From Irpex lacteus (Eukaryota; Basidiomycota; Agaricomycetes; Polyporales; Irpicaceae), in assembly GCA_001986395.2 (NCBI GenBank), contig MQVO02000016.1:310001-374000 (forward strand): a DNA stretch of 64,000 bases. Direction: 5' to 3'. Position 1 is the first letter of the stretch; every line of letters begins with the position of its first letter. The position numbers and the translations under genes are program-made. Below are positions 48,638 to 64,000 of this stretch, in pieces. A model generated the notes under the pieces. It ran no database searches and was not told where the DNA came from. It worked only from the letters and a program-made list of their open reading frames with translations.

Positions 48638-49219
48638 ATGTCGGAAATACGAGTGCACACAAAGTACATTCCCCCGTCGGAGAGAACACTTCCAGCTTTG
48701 GCTCTACAAATTACGGAGCTCGTTGGGTCGTATATGGTGTGGGTAGGCACGACGGACGAGCCCGCCGAGAAAGTCGACATTGCGCCCTCACAGGGCTCTC
48801 TGCTGCGAGACTGGGCATGTGCAATGCCACCGATGAATGTAAGTCGATGCCCTGACAACAGAGTGCCGTGGCAAGTTTCTTATGCTGATGAAACAATTCT
48901 GACAGACTACGATTCCCCCTGCTGCAACAAACCTATATCGTTCGTCAAGCTCGGATGTGTCACTTTCTATGGCCCAACGTCTCGGTGAACTTAGCATCAA
49001 TTGCCAAGGGGAAGCGCACGCTGATTAATATCCTCACATGGCTGTGGCCGACTGTGCTCTGACTCTCTAACTCTCGCAGCTCGTCGGTTCAAAAAGCAGA
49101 TATTCTTGTCCGTAGATGTGCCGCCAGCGTTCGCAACGCTCGGCGATGGTCCCAAGCTGCTGCTCGCGGCCGAGAAAGCTGTGGTGCAGACTCTCCAAGA
49201 GCTGGAAACACGGGATTAG
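48638..49219 (+). CDS. Proteasome assembly chaperone 4 (PAC4/PSMG4-like)
   Basis: Exons 48638-48838, 48906-48984 and 49080-49219 (139 aa, family size). The N-terminal strand (ALQITELVGSYMVWVGTTDE), the following DWACAMPPMN, the loop IPPAATNLYRSSSSDVSLS with MAQRL, then RRFKKQIFLSVDVP match the PAC4/Poc4 fold from memory. PAC3-PAC4 heterodimers guide alpha-ring assembly of the 20S proteasome. Both introns restore the frame with phase-consistent junctions. The protein ends TLQELETRD at the TAG at 49219. Antisense ORFs across the same bases are shadows. Confidence 0.85.
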
Positions 49220-49620
49220 GAACTGGAACACGATGGTTCCTGTCGGCGAAGCTGCGGTAACGAATTGAAATGTCGGGTAATTACAAGTGTCGCCATGAGT
49301 CTGTGGGTCCGCTGCAGTAGGGTTAGCAACATACGTACGAGACCTTTGTTCTAGATAATTTGTAAGTAAACTGGATAAGCAGAATAACAAGACAATGAGC
49401 ATCTGTTGCTGTGTTGGCTGCGATACGTACTCCGCCATAATTTTGCTGTGCTCATCCGTAAACACGGTGAGCGCGCGATCGGCCTTGATTCGTTCACACC
49501 TTCGTCGTTCACCACCACCACTGCTCCCACTCACCGACGACCACAAAACGGCGGTGACGACGTCTCTGATCACAGCATCGACGACGACAAAGGCGAAGAA
49601 TACGGCCTCATTCTCATTCC
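49220..49620. other. PAC4 trailer and YAK1 promoter/5' UTR
   Basis: Same-strand spacer of about 400 bp. No other feature. A minus-strand ORF 49067-49783 overlaps both genes and is not supported. Confidence 0.4.
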
Positions 49621-53812
<4,192 letters not shown>

Positions 53813-54594
53813 TGCCTTTGGATTGGGCGGACTTTGTGATACGGGTGCGTGAACCGTGTTATTCTGTCGTTCGTTAACGTTGCAGACTCCTAATACCTCT
53901 GATAGTTCTCTTCTCAACACCTGTCTCTGTCAATAACTCGCCAGCAATAAGCATTCATCATCCCCTTCACTGCAAGATGTCTCTATGTCTGAGGCTGCAT
54001 ACATCGTTGTGTTTTTCTTGTGCTACGCGAGAAGCTTCTTAGTGTTGTGTGTATACACTGGATGGCGCTTAGGTCGCCTACTACGGACTCTGCCTTGGAG
54101 CAAAGCCCATTATATCTAATCATGTCTTTCTGCTCACGTGCTGCAATCAATTTCTCTCCCCTTAGCCTGATGCCTTGCCACACGTCGATGCGTACGACGA
54201 GCTCGATGTGCAACTGACGTGCAAGCTGAAGTTAGAACTGTTCTTGTGGGGGCGCTGCACGAATTAGTCCAGGCTTGATTTGAAGCTGTCGCGACGACAT
54301 GCCCTCCATGACCGTTTCCCTGATCAGAGTGTCCTCGAGTAAGTACCTACTGGGTGGAGAAGTAAGTAAAGTGTGCGGGATGAATCGATGACGGCTAGCG
54401 TCGTAAGAAGCGCTCAACCGTAGTTTGTCGCAAACTACCACCATCGACGAGTTCACCATGTCTCATTTAGATGCATGCACATAACTGAGAAGGTATTTTT
54501 ATCCTGCAATTCCTGATTGCGCTCAGGAAATTGCGCTCAGGAATATTTATCTGTCATTAAACCGCGGTGAAAATCCACGACCTGCGTCAATGGC
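53813..54594. other. Intergenic, YAK1 trailer
   Basis: YAK1 3' UTR and spacer. ORFs on both strands are short and unsupported. A short tandem repeat of gcgctcaggaa occurs at about 54521-54544. Confidence 0.35.
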
Positions 54595-55165
54595 ATGTCT
54601 CAGGGTAAGTCATCAACGTTCAACACGAAGCAGAGAAGCAGCCAAGCAGCTGTAAACCTTTGTAGGTAATTCGTCTCAACCTTTGGATGCGCAGGGAGCC
54701 GCACCAAGAATCGAAGGTGATCATCCTGTTCCCGAGCTTACCGGTACGTTCATAATACTTTCTCAATCAGCTCTGCAACGACGAAACCGGTATTTGCAGA
54801 TATCGATAGTAAGGGGCCCAGCTTCTGTGTATTCCACCGCTGTCGGGATGGAGCAATTGTAGAGATTCGGACCATCATCCTTTCTCGAGTCGGACATGAC
54901 TCCCTCCGCCAAACCTGCACCTGCATCTGCAGAGTCAGCTCTGCGACCGGAGCGAAGGGTGACCATCGCGTATGCTGCAAACTTGGTTTATTTCTACCTT
55001 TTCTTCGAATTTTCACTAACACTATACGAACGTGCTGCAGGAATGCACGGAAAGCTCAGTATGACTGCTGCACGGCGCTTTTTGAGACTGGACACGTTCA
55101 ATATTGAAGCAGAAGTCAGCACCATCGATGCATATTCCATTCGGACCAGTTCAGCTGAGGCTTAG
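54595..55165 (+). other. Possible small multi-intron gene, structure unresolved
   Basis: Several good splice signals are strung together: ATGTCTCAGG before GTAAGT at 54605, an acceptor before AATTCGTCTC, a GTACGT donor at about 54743 and an acceptor TTTGCAG before ATATCGATA. The second exon would read SSQPLDAQGAAPRIEGDHPVPEL. Downstream, at least two frames look plausible: one ends at a TGA soon after 55060, the other runs to a TAG at 55165. I could not choose. No family recognised. Confidence 0.3.
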
Positions 55166-55792
55166 CATTACTTAACATCGTTAGACATGTATATGTCACT
55201 AGATCGGTGCAGTTGAACGCACGGAGCAGTGCTCTGGTCAACAACAATCACGACCGTCGTCGACACCGTCAGTGCCATTCAGGCTCTCGATTCGTGATGC
55301 GTTTCACAGCTTGGATCGGCTTTAAACTTAACGTGCGGTTCACTAGCATTTGTAACTCGGATATTATTCACCCTTGGAAGACGTGATAATGGGCATCTCG
55401 GATGGGCCACCTCCATATAGAGCGAGCCGGTCTCGGAGAATATTACCTCGAAAGGCAAGTTAACCATTTTAGGACCGAGCTGGACTTGAATTTTATGTCT
55501 TCTCGAGCTGCAGGGGCTAAATCGAGAGGGTGAGAGCTTCTATTCGCCGAGAAAGGTTATGTGCTTACTCTTTTTGGTAACCAGGTTGGAGCAAAGACGT
55601 GCAAACAGTTCAACAGTCTCGATCGAAACGAGAGGTTTATAAACCCGCCGAACTCGAACCATCCCCCAGAACACAACTTGAACCACAACCATTTTCTTCC
55701 CACTTTCGAATTCCCCAGAACTCGAACCTCTCGTCATCGACGTCTCTTGCCTTCATCATCGTCCCTTCACAGAACGAGCAAAGTATTCCATC
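55166..55792. other. Intergenic, 5' leader of the next gene
   Basis: The last ~150 bp before 55793 are CT/CA-rich, like a fungal 5' UTR. Nothing else seen. Confidence 0.4.
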
Positions 55793-57849
55793 ATGGTCTT
55801 CCTTGGCACGTTCTTAGCTGTTGTTTCGGTCTTGTTCAACATAGTCGTCAGACTCCCCCTTCCCCTCCCCGTTTCCTATCGTCTTGCCCTCTCTGGTGTT
55901 GAGACCGCCATCTGTGGACCCCCGCCAATCTTACCATATCTCCAGCTCTTGTGTGGTACTGCCGACGTCCCTCAGCTCCCTGCGGCCGTCGTGCCCTCTG
56001 TCGTCGTCAACACTGGTCTCTTTGGCGCCGCTGATTTCGACCCGACTCTCACTGGTTGTCTCGTCAACTGCACTCTCGTCGACGAGCCTGCCCCGGTCTA
56101 CTTCGGTCCTCACCTCCCACCTCCTGGTCCTCTCATTGTCGCCCCCAAGTTTGAGCTCTTGGCACCGCCCACCCCAAGGTCGGCTCCCTTCTGCCCACCA
56201 TGGGATCGCCCCTTCATGTTCTCGGACTTGCTCACCCTCAGGAACCTGGTCTATCTTGGTATCGCACTGGTCGCTGTCTACACTCTCTGGCGCAGCGCCT
56301 CTGGTCTTCTGGCACTCAAGCGCCGTCTTGTAACTCTGGTTGCTGACGTCGTCGTCTCGTTCTACGCTCAGCCGACTCCACCGCCTCAGGCTCCCGTCGC
56401 CACTTACGGGCTCTCTCAATTTGAGGACTTTGCCGTTCACATCCCATCGCTCGCTAGTCTCAGTTCATTGTCCGACAACGACCTGTCGAATGATTTCTCA
56501 AACCCCTTCGAGGGTGGCACTCCTGCACAGTGGGTGGACTTTGCCTTCCCCCCAACGCAAATTGAGGAGGAAGTCGTCACCGATGCACCGGCTGTTGAGG
56601 CCTCTACAGATGCGGACTCCGCTTCAGAGGCCTCCTCAGATGACGAGGGTGAGTATTATTCTTGACTGTCTGTTGCGTCTGCTTAATCATGTTTGTAACA
56701 GAATCTGCCGCTATCGACGAGGAGCCCCTACCACTTCCGGCCACACCGTCGCCTTCGGTTTCCGTCGTCTCTGATGATGAGCCCCAAGCTGAAGTTGTAG
56801 ACTGTCAGTACTCCCTTATTTATCGACGATGTCGTGCTTATTCTTTGCTATTAGTGTCCGCCACAGTTGACGATACCCTCGACGAGTCTCGCCCAACTCA
56901 GGATGCGGCGACCAGCGACGATGGTAAGTACTATGCATCGCTGCCTGATACAATTACTAACATGCATTATAGTAGAGCTCGCACCTCCCTCATTGTTGCC
57001 TTCAGCTATCGTCATCCCTGACAACGTGCTCGTAGTTGAGTTTGAACACTGTGAGTTTCCTTTCTGTAATTCAGTAACATGACGACTTACTCTCTATCGA
57101 TAGCGTCGGCATTGTCAGAGCAGGACGAGCTCCCGCAGCGTTCGGCATCACCTGCAGAAGAGTCAGGCGCCGTGGTGGGCTCCACCGTCGACGAGCCTAT
57201 TGGCCCTCAAGCCGTCGTACCCGCAACGGAATTCCCCGTCGCTTCGTCGTCTGCTGCACCCGCTACGGGCGACGAAGAGCCTGTCAAGCCGAAGAGGCCG
57301 ACTCGTAGCGGGAGGAAATGCAAGGCTCTCAGAAGACAACGCGAACGAGAGGCTGAAGCTGCTGCCGCAGCCGCTAACCCAGAACCACCTCAGCTCGAGG
57401 CTGTACTCGAGCCTGCCACTGTCGAACCCGATGTTGTCGAGCAGCCGCTAACGAGAGAAGAGCGCAGAAGACAACGCAAGCTCAGGGCACGCGCTGCAGC
57501 ACAGGAAGCCGAGGGACCCGTCTTCACCGATGCCGACTTCCCTCCCCTGCCGGTTGAACCTGTCGCTCCCAAGCCTCTGGAGCATCGGATGTCGTATGCG
57601 CTCGTCACTGCCGTGTCGCGCCCCTCTGTCATGGCTGTCATCCACACTCATGGGCCACCATCACCAACGCTTCCTGTCGAGGTCGACGCGCATCCGGAGC
57701 CGGAGCCTCCCCGCTTCAAGTGGATAGCAGCAAGCCGTCAATATGAGGATCTGCCGCAGGACTCAGTGTGGACGAACTGGACTATGGATCTTGAGGATAT
57801 GGCAACGTTCAGGTATGCGAAGAAGACGAGACGGAAGAAGAAAGACTAG
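55793..57849 (+). CDS. Membrane-anchored acidic protein of unknown function with cassette exons
   Basis: Exons 55793-56648, 56702-56803, 56855-56923, 56973-57050 and 57104-57849 (616 aa). Residues 1-25 form a hydrophobic signal or anchor, and 151-166 (NLVYLGIALVAVYTLW) a transmembrane helix. A Pro-rich segment with several Cys lies between them, and a Lys/Arg patch follows the helix. Residues 200-370 are strongly acidic. The last exon is Glu/Ala/Pro-rich with two basic blocks (RSGRKCKALRRQRERE, REERRRQRKLRARAAA) and a polybasic end KKTRRKKKD. Exons 2-4 (102, 69, 78 nt) are all phase 1-1 and divisible by three. No family recognised. Topology is inferred. Confidence 0.78.
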
Positions 57850-58697
57850 TTGGATGCTACATGGGTTCGAGTGCTACTAGCGAGCTTGCTTGCTTCTACC
57901 TCGAACTCGTCCCTCTACTCAATCCTTTCGACCGTTATCGTTCTTTGCTGCCTTTACTTTTCGCTTTTCCTCGTGTTCCTTTTCCATTCTCCTATTGCTG
58001 CATTCCTCGGCTTGCTCGTCGTTGCTCCGACTCTTCTTCCTCGAGGCCCTCATCGTCGACGGCATCATACTACCCTTTTCATTACTATTGGCGGGCGATT
58101 ATCTTCTCTATTTTCTTTTGTATCACCCTGTGTCTCGGTTCGTCGGATTTGGGCTCGGATGTCTTTTATCATATATCGACTCGAAATAGGACTTGAACTC
58201 CTTGTACTTGATCACTTGGATATGGACTCGATTGGACGACTTGCAGTGGATATTATATTTTCTTGTATACGTACTAGTATCATACTACGATTAATTTTAA
58301 TTATTCAGTGGAGATTACTGCCGGACGTCGTCCCATTGCGAATTACAAGAGGTAGTAAGTTATCTTTCTTTGCAGCTGTTGCCTCTACACACACCAGTGG
58401 CCGCCGCTGTGTGTATAAATACTCAAATTTACTTACGAAAAGGGGAAAGGGTGTGCAGTTAGCTTACATATGATCGGTTATGATAGGGTAGAATTACATA
58501 TATCTAGCCATTACTGACTACAAGCTCGCTGGTCTCTGACGTTGTGATGACTGGTTTACTACTATTTCCGTTAGATTTTACTGGCCTCTCGCGCGCGCGA
58601 ACGAAGTGCTCGCAGCAGAGTTGCCCTGCTCCTAACTTCAAAGCGACGCTAATCCAGGTTTGACCTTCAATACGCTCACATTCGTGACGGGGTGTTG
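57850..58697. other. Convergent intergenic region
   Basis: Lies between the stops of two convergent genes. A long open frame on plus (57850-58473) directly follows the stop codon, lacks an ATG near its start and has low-complexity hydrophobic content. I read it as 3' UTR. Confidence 0.4.
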
Positions 58698-60253
58698 CTA
58701 GATTACAGAAACAGTGGAGGAACTCGCAGCTGCATTGACCATAATGGTGTGCCCACTTAACGGCATGTCGTGCATATGACCGGGCCTGGGAAGACGGGTG
58801 TCCTGGGTGAGGATATGGATTGTGTGAATCGTCTCGCTTCCGAGGAGCTTCTCTATCGAGACGGCAACAACCAGCAATGTAGGGTACATTCCCTGTTAAG
58901 ATGTCCTTTTAGCATGGGCTTGAACTATGAGTATGAGTAGACATGCAACGTACCACTAGTTGAACGAGGCTCGTGGTTTGGAAAAATAAAGGAACCAATG
59001 GTATAGCAATAAACCCCGCTACCAGGAATACCTTCAAGATAAATCCAAGAGTTATTGTGGGAGAATGATACCAGTTCATAGGATAGAAGTACCCATAATG
59101 CAGAGTACAATACTCCAGAATCAACAAATAAGGCTAGAAGTTTCTCAGCGCGAGTTTGAGTATTCCCTGTAGTGAGATAGCTCTTGACAGCACGCTTGTG
59201 GGTCCTATATATGAAGCAATAACCGGGCCAAGGTTACATGGTTAGGGACTGTCTAGATAACTTGAAACCGGGATAATTAAGTCAAAACGGCGCACCAAGC
59301 CTTAAGTCCGATGGTAGCCGTCGCCCATAGGTTTACCATGAGCGACATACCAATTGCGGGCAATCCAAAGTAATCACTACAGAACGCACAGGGACCACTA
59401 GAGATAGTGCAGGATGACCAGAGATTGACGATTGAGGCAGCTTATAATAACAAGCTGAGTTTACTTGTATGATATGTTCGTTATATTTTGCTCACTCACC
59501 AAGTAGAAATACAAATAAAATGACCGAGACAGCCTTTATCGCGCACTTCTGGCTCCATATCGTACACGCTCTAAAAAGCACGATTGCGTCGCTTAGAATG
59601 ATCTGAATGATAAACGTTCGATAAACGGTGAGAAGGTGGGTACTCAAGGTGCCAGAATCTCTACGCACATTGACCGTAACCGTGGAAGCCGGAGCACAGG
59701 TTGGTAAAGCGATGTCCAAAGGATTGGAAGGATCGCCAGGACTTGCCCAGATGATCTCGTTAGAATCTTCCATGGCACACTCGGCAATATAGTCAGAGCT
59801 GCTTCTTAATATGCTCTGTATGCTTTCCAGAAATTTTGCTTCATTCAACATAGATGCCTTTCGCCACCAGCCAAACAGTATTCCCCAGTGTGCGGTCGCC
59901 ATCGCGTACATGAGTAGACAGATGGCGATCATGACCTTTCTGGGTCTGCTATGTGGACAGTCCCGCCTGATATTGCGGTAGGTAACTGAGCCGAGTGTAA
60001 GTTGCATCAATCAAATACTCACATCCATAAGAAGCATGAGAATATTATCAGACACGAAAATAGCCCTGAAAAAGAGGCCAGGTGGCCGCAGTGAATACTC
60101 AGGGAGTTTAGCAAACACACGTGCAGACTCAGACCCACCCCAAAGAACTGTTTCGCACATGAGAGGACCTCGAGCGAATGCATCTAGAGCGCTGGTTTTT
60201 GTCAAGCCATATCCAAGGCAAGGGATTGTGGGAGGGCTTGAAGAAAAGGACAT
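58698..60253 (-). CDS. Seven-helix integral membrane protein (copy B)
   Basis: Eight exons: 60139-60253, 60023-60065, 59669-59966, 59500-59602, 59296-59440, 59093-59204, 58954-59031 and 58698-58892 (362 aa). It shares every exon phase with copies A and C. Landmarks: FARGPLMCETVLWG, YAMATAHWG, ILSDAIVLFRACTIW, NLWATATIGLKAW, YLTTGNTQTRAEKLL, LFVDSGVLYSALW, and YPTLLVVAVSIEKLLGSE at the start of the last helix. The N-terminus is MSFSSS. The family is unnamed to me; a receptor-like topology is plausible but unproven. No disabling changes seen. Confidence 0.88.
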
Positions 60254-60969
60254 TCTCGATTCGGGGAGATGAGTGGACAGTGGGTGTGGTAACGCCGGCG
60301 TACCGCGACAAGAAGGGCTGGTCAATGATGCCAGTGGTAGAAGTCTTGGTCCTATATAAGCCGTCGCTATCTGACCACATTCCTGTGTATCATACATGTC
60401 AATAAGAGGCTATGCGATCTTTCAATGCTATTTTCAATCTTTCGCAATACTGATGTCCGTGTCGAGTGGAGGCAATGAACTCTGTTCACTATGATCCCTA
60501 AGGACCGGAGATGTTGTGAGCGCCACATCAGCACAGACGCAAGGAATCGACGATTAATTGGCACTCACCTGAACCGGCTCAAGAGCCATGACTACCGCCG
60601 AGCCATGAGTGAGGGAGCATCACCGAACGCTCAGCCTTTCCTCAGGCTGTTTACTGCACATACCATCTTCCGTCGCCAACGGGTGCCGATCACCCTAAAG
60701 TTTATGGAAGCTCCCTTTACGAACGATAGCGGTCAGCTTGTGGTTGCGTTGTCGCTATCAACTTTTGTTGGTTCGTTAGACCTCTACCCTACAGCCAACA
60801 CTAATTGCAGAAGAGCATATACATTACGTCACATCGGCATCTGTGTAGAAATAGAGCAACCGGTCGAAACAGAACCGGAGGAGCTACTAGTCAATGTTGA
60901 ATGTTAACGTTGAACTGCTGTGTTGATGCACTTGACATACCGGAAGCTTATTACAAAGCTCAAAGCCTG
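60254..60969. other. Spacer between copies B and C, with an unassigned ORF
   Basis: A plus-strand ORF, 60491-60907 (138 codons, ATG start), lies here. Its C-terminal half reads protein-like (RRAYTLRHIGICVEIEQP) but has no recognised domain, and it overlaps the promoter of copy B. Not called as a gene. Confidence 0.35.
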
Positions 60970-62514
60970 CTACACTAAACCACGTTTAACCTCCGGTTCA
61001 CAGATACTTTGGATCGAACGCAACTCGATGGCTGTGGGTATTGAAGAATTCGCAGCGTCATCGAACATGACAGTGTGTTCATATGCTTGTACAGGTCGTA
61101 CGGGAGGTCGTACGGGAGGGGGGGTGTTCTGGATAAGACTATGAACTGTGCATACTACCTCGCTGCCTAGTAACCTCTCTATCGAGATGGCGACAACAAG
61201 CAGCGTAGGGTACATGCCCTGTAGAACGTTCTATTAGCCTGCGCACTAGGTCAATGACGGGCGTATTAAAAGAAGACGTTACGTACTACAAGTTGAACGA
61301 GGTTAGTGGTTTGAAGATACATATTAACCGCAGGTACAGGCACTAAGCTTCCTACCAAGAATGCCTTGAGAAGTGAGACGACGTTATTCAAGGAATAATG
61401 GAATATGAGGTGGAAAAGTTACCCATAGCGCAGAATACAGTGCTCCAGAATCGACGAAGAGACCCAGCAGCTTCTCGGCACGAGTGCGAGTACTTCCTGT
61501 GGTGAGATAGCTCTTGATGACACGCTTATGCGCCCTACACACGGAGGCATTGACGCTGTGTTTAGTGAAAGACTTTAGACGGCTTACCAAGCCTTATATG
61601 CAATGATAGCAGTCGCCCATACGTTCAACATGAAGGACATGCAAGCTGCAGGTAGACCGACGGGACCACAAAACGTACAAATGGAACTGAAACCGCAGGA
61701 CGACCAGATATTGACTCCTGCAGCAACTTACAACCGAAAGTGAGCCTTTAAGGGTAGCAGACTAAAGAATGTTATTTACTCACTAAGGAGAAGAGCAAAC
61801 AGTGTTATTGACACACCGGTTGTCGTGCGTTTCCGGCCCCATATGGTGCATGCCCTGAAAAGTACGATTGCGTCGCTGAGAATGACCTGCAGTAAGAATG
61901 AAAGTCAGTACTGAGCACCAGATGTGACATAAATGACTAATATTTCTACGCACATTGATCATTAAGATGGACCCTGGAGCACAAGCCGGTGGAGAAGAGA
62001 ATGTCAGATAGTAAGAATCACCAAAAGCTGCCACGACGAGATCTTCGTCATCGCGTTCGGCGCACACAGCAGTATAGTTTGAATCGCCGGCCGAGATGCT
62101 GCGGATACTGCCTAAGTAACTGTCTTCATTCCTTCTGGACGCTTTTCGCCACCAGCCAAACGTCAGACCCCAGTGTACAGTTGCCATCGCGTACATGAAC
62201 ATGCAGATGGCGATCATAACCTTTCTGGCCCTGCTATGTGGACTATCTCGCCTAGAACGATGATCAGAACAGGGGTCATATTTCAGGTGAGTCTGAAAAC
62301 ACTAACGTCCATAGAAAGCAGGAAAATGCCATTAGACACGAGAACAGCCCTATGGGTTAACAAGAAACGGTCAGCCGCGATGATAGTAAGATCACCCTGA
62401 ACCCAAACGCGTACACTCACCCCACAGGATAGTTTCGCTGATGAGAGGACCTCGGGCGAATGCACCCAGGCCCTTGGTTTCTTCCAAGGCATCTAAGACG
62501 CAGGTAAAGGACAT
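60970..62514 (-). CDS. Seven-helix integral membrane protein (copy C)
   Basis: Eight exons: 62421-62514, 62307-62349, 61954-62251, 61784-61886, 61588-61717, 61423-61534, 61287-61364 and 60970-61218 (368 aa). Exons 2, 3, 4, 6 and 7 have exactly the lengths of copy B (43, 298, 103, 112, 78 nt). Landmarks: FARGPLISETILWG, YAMATVHWG, ILSDAIVLFRACTIW, YLTTGSTRTRAEKLL, LFVDSGALYSALW. The C-terminal tail is longer than in B and contains a Pro/Val-rich duplication (PPVRPPVRP) written by a tandem repeat at about 61095-61115. Open throughout. Confidence 0.88.
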
Positions 62515-63452
62515 GCTTGAAGCGAGGATACGAAGGGGTCACCTATCAGTCTGCGGGAAACACGATACCTGAAAGCTAGTGATAAATAGGAACATGTTGA
62601 ACCACCGATGATACGTAACTTTCGTCGGATGTTGGTTGCAGAAGATCAGTGCACCTCTAATCTAATGATAGACGTGTGACGTACGACCTCCAGTTTTGCT
62701 GCATCCACGTCAAGTGGTGGCACAGAATTCGCTCCCCATCTCTATCATGATCATCTTACAGACAGGTAACTGCAACAGGTATCACAATTGTGATGAACGG
62801 GTTTGAGTCTAGATAGGTCTTCGTCGGACGGGGGCCGAGTAACGCGAGAGTCTTAGTAACTCTTGTCAAAGGGCATTGCGTATGCACGCTTCGAACTACA
62901 CCTAAAGCTGGGAGGATGCGTGGTCAGTGGTAGAATGAACGTAAAGCTACTACAGATCGGGTGAGCATTCCGGTCCCCTCACCATTGGTGGCTACATCAT
63001 CTTGCTGGTCGGAGAGATGCAGAGGCGAAGGGCGGCGCATTGAATGCCGCGATTGACGCGCATTGGAACTGGCCACGGCTGTGCTGGGACGAGGCGAACT
63101 TCTCCAAGGTTTGTGCAACCGTGATTCGCGGGAACGGTGTCGATGAGCAGTCCAGATGTCAAAGGGCGTTGATATTGTGAAATAGGATCACACAAAGCTA
63201 TGGCTAAAACAAATAATTGCCTACCAACCGCTTGTGACCACTGGTCGGCAGATACGCTCGATCCTCGATAGCTTGCGACCCGGGGATAGCAGATGAAATC
63301 TAGTGGAAGATATATAGCAATCGTAATGACCACTGTGATAGCAATGCTGAGGCAAACACTATAAAACAAAGGCAAGGGAGTTTTTGGACTGATCAAAGTC
63401 GAAACCCCAAAATAATGCACTTGACGTACCGGACGCATTGTGTATTAAAAGC
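62515..63452. other. Spacer between copies C and D
   Basis: A minus-strand ORF (62992-63438, 148 codons) has one hydrophobic stretch but no recognised similarity, and sits directly upstream of copy C in the same orientation. Not called. Confidence 0.35.
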
Positions 63453-64000
63453 CTACGCCAAGTCGGGTTTGACGTCTCCGAAATCTGCGATTGGGTGCAA
63501 CTCGACAACAGAGGGTGAACTTGAAAATTTTGCGCCATCGCTGAGCATAGCATTTACTTGGACATGATGCTCCGGGGGACAGCTGTGCTGAGTGAGCACG
63601 TGAAGCGTCCGTATTGTCTCGCTGCCCATGAGATTTTCCATCGAGATGGCAATGACCAGTATCGTAGGATACATGCCCTATCGCACAGCTTCATCAGCGT
63701 GTGTTTGTGTCAACAAGAGGTAAACGGGCATGTCGCGTACCACTAGTTGCACGAGGCTTGCAATCTGGAGGTATGTGGCGGCCCATGGCAAGGTAAGCAT
63801 AACTATCATCAAGAATGCCTGATTGGAAGATGATCGAATAGTGCGTTATGCATAGTTGTATGATGACTAAGATCAAGGAAACCTTACCCAGAGCGCGGAG
63901 TAGAGTGCTCCTGAGTCGACGAGTAGAGCTAGAACTTTCTCAGCCCGAGTCCGCGTATTTCCTGTCGCAAGGTAAGTTTTGATGACACGTTTGTGTGTCC
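63453..64000 (-). CDS. Seven-helix integral membrane protein (copy D), 3' part only
   Basis: Exons 6-8 are visible: 63888-63999, 63741-63818 and 63453-63677. Base 64000 is the last base of the preceding intron (acceptor G), so the rest of the gene lies beyond the window. Exon lengths 112 and 78 nt equal those of copies B and C. Landmarks: HKRVIKTYLATGNTRTRAEK, LLVDSGALYSALW, LQIASLVQLV, YPTILVIAISMENLMGSE. No disabling change in the visible part. Confidence 0.88.

Noticed and set aside
48267..48689. 141-codon minus-strand ORF as a stand-alone gene
   Set aside because: Only its central part is coding, as exon 1 of the GRF gene. Reading past the GTACGT donor destroys the zinc finger.
57850..58473. 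207-codon plus-strand open frame
   Set aside because: It follows directly after a stop codon, has no suitable ATG and is compositionally odd; more likely 3' UTR.

Overview
This window is nuclear DNA of a filamentous basidiomycete, most likely an agaricomycete (mushroom-forming) fungus. The evidence is dense short GT-AG introns (about 40-75 nt), single-copy eukaryotic genes with clear homology (TFIIH subunit, BRE1, DASH Duo1, YAK1, mitochondrial uS9, a fungal CSL factor), and agaricomycete-type expansions (F-box genes, seven-helix membrane proteins, short-chain dehydrogenases). I joined exons by hand from reading frame, splice signals and remembered family motifs. No search or transcript evidence was available, so boundaries are predictions.

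Layout. 1-4 kb: a truncated small membrane-protein gene and a CSL-type transcription factor, both on minus. 4-9.2 kb: no confident gene. 9.2-10.8 kb: a conserved-looking unknown protein. 10.8-14.2 kb: nothing recognised. 14.2-21 kb: a compact block with a PHOSPHO-type HAD phosphatase and TFIIH TFB1 diverging from a 173-bp promoter, then the Golgi golgin CASP/COY1 tail-to-tail with TFB1. 21.4-25.4 kb: an F-box-like gene, a serine-hydrolase relic and one solitary seven-helix membrane protein. 25.7-30.3 kb: kinetochore DUO1 and the histone H2B ubiquitin ligase BRE1. 30.9-35.1 kb: an F-box pair, one intact and one decayed. 35.3-38.5 kb: a short-chain dehydrogenase cluster with one complete copy, one relic and one copy lacking its catalytic centre. 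38.8-40.2 kb: mitochondrial ribosomal protein uS9m.

40.4-48.5 kb holds the most striking feature. A GRF zinc-finger gene on minus has a 6,625-bp DNA transposon inside one intron, with 32-bp terminal inverted repeats and a perfect 8-bp target duplication. The transposon carries one eight-exon gene on plus (about 1,789 aa) that joins a Ulp1/SUMO-protease-like C48 domain, a Cys-rich zinc module and an RNase-H-like transposase resembling the P-element/THAP9 type. All frames are open and the candidate catalytic residues are present, so it looks young and possibly autonomous. It separates the zinc-binding exons of the host gene from the rest.

48.6-53.8 kb: proteasome assembly chaperone PAC4 (sharing a promoter with the GRF gene) and the DYRK-family kinase YAK1. 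55.8-57.8 kb: an unknown membrane-anchored protein with three frame-preserving cassette exons. 58.7-64 kb: three tandem seven-helix membrane protein genes, paralogous to the 23.9-kb copy and sharing its intron phases; the last runs off the window.
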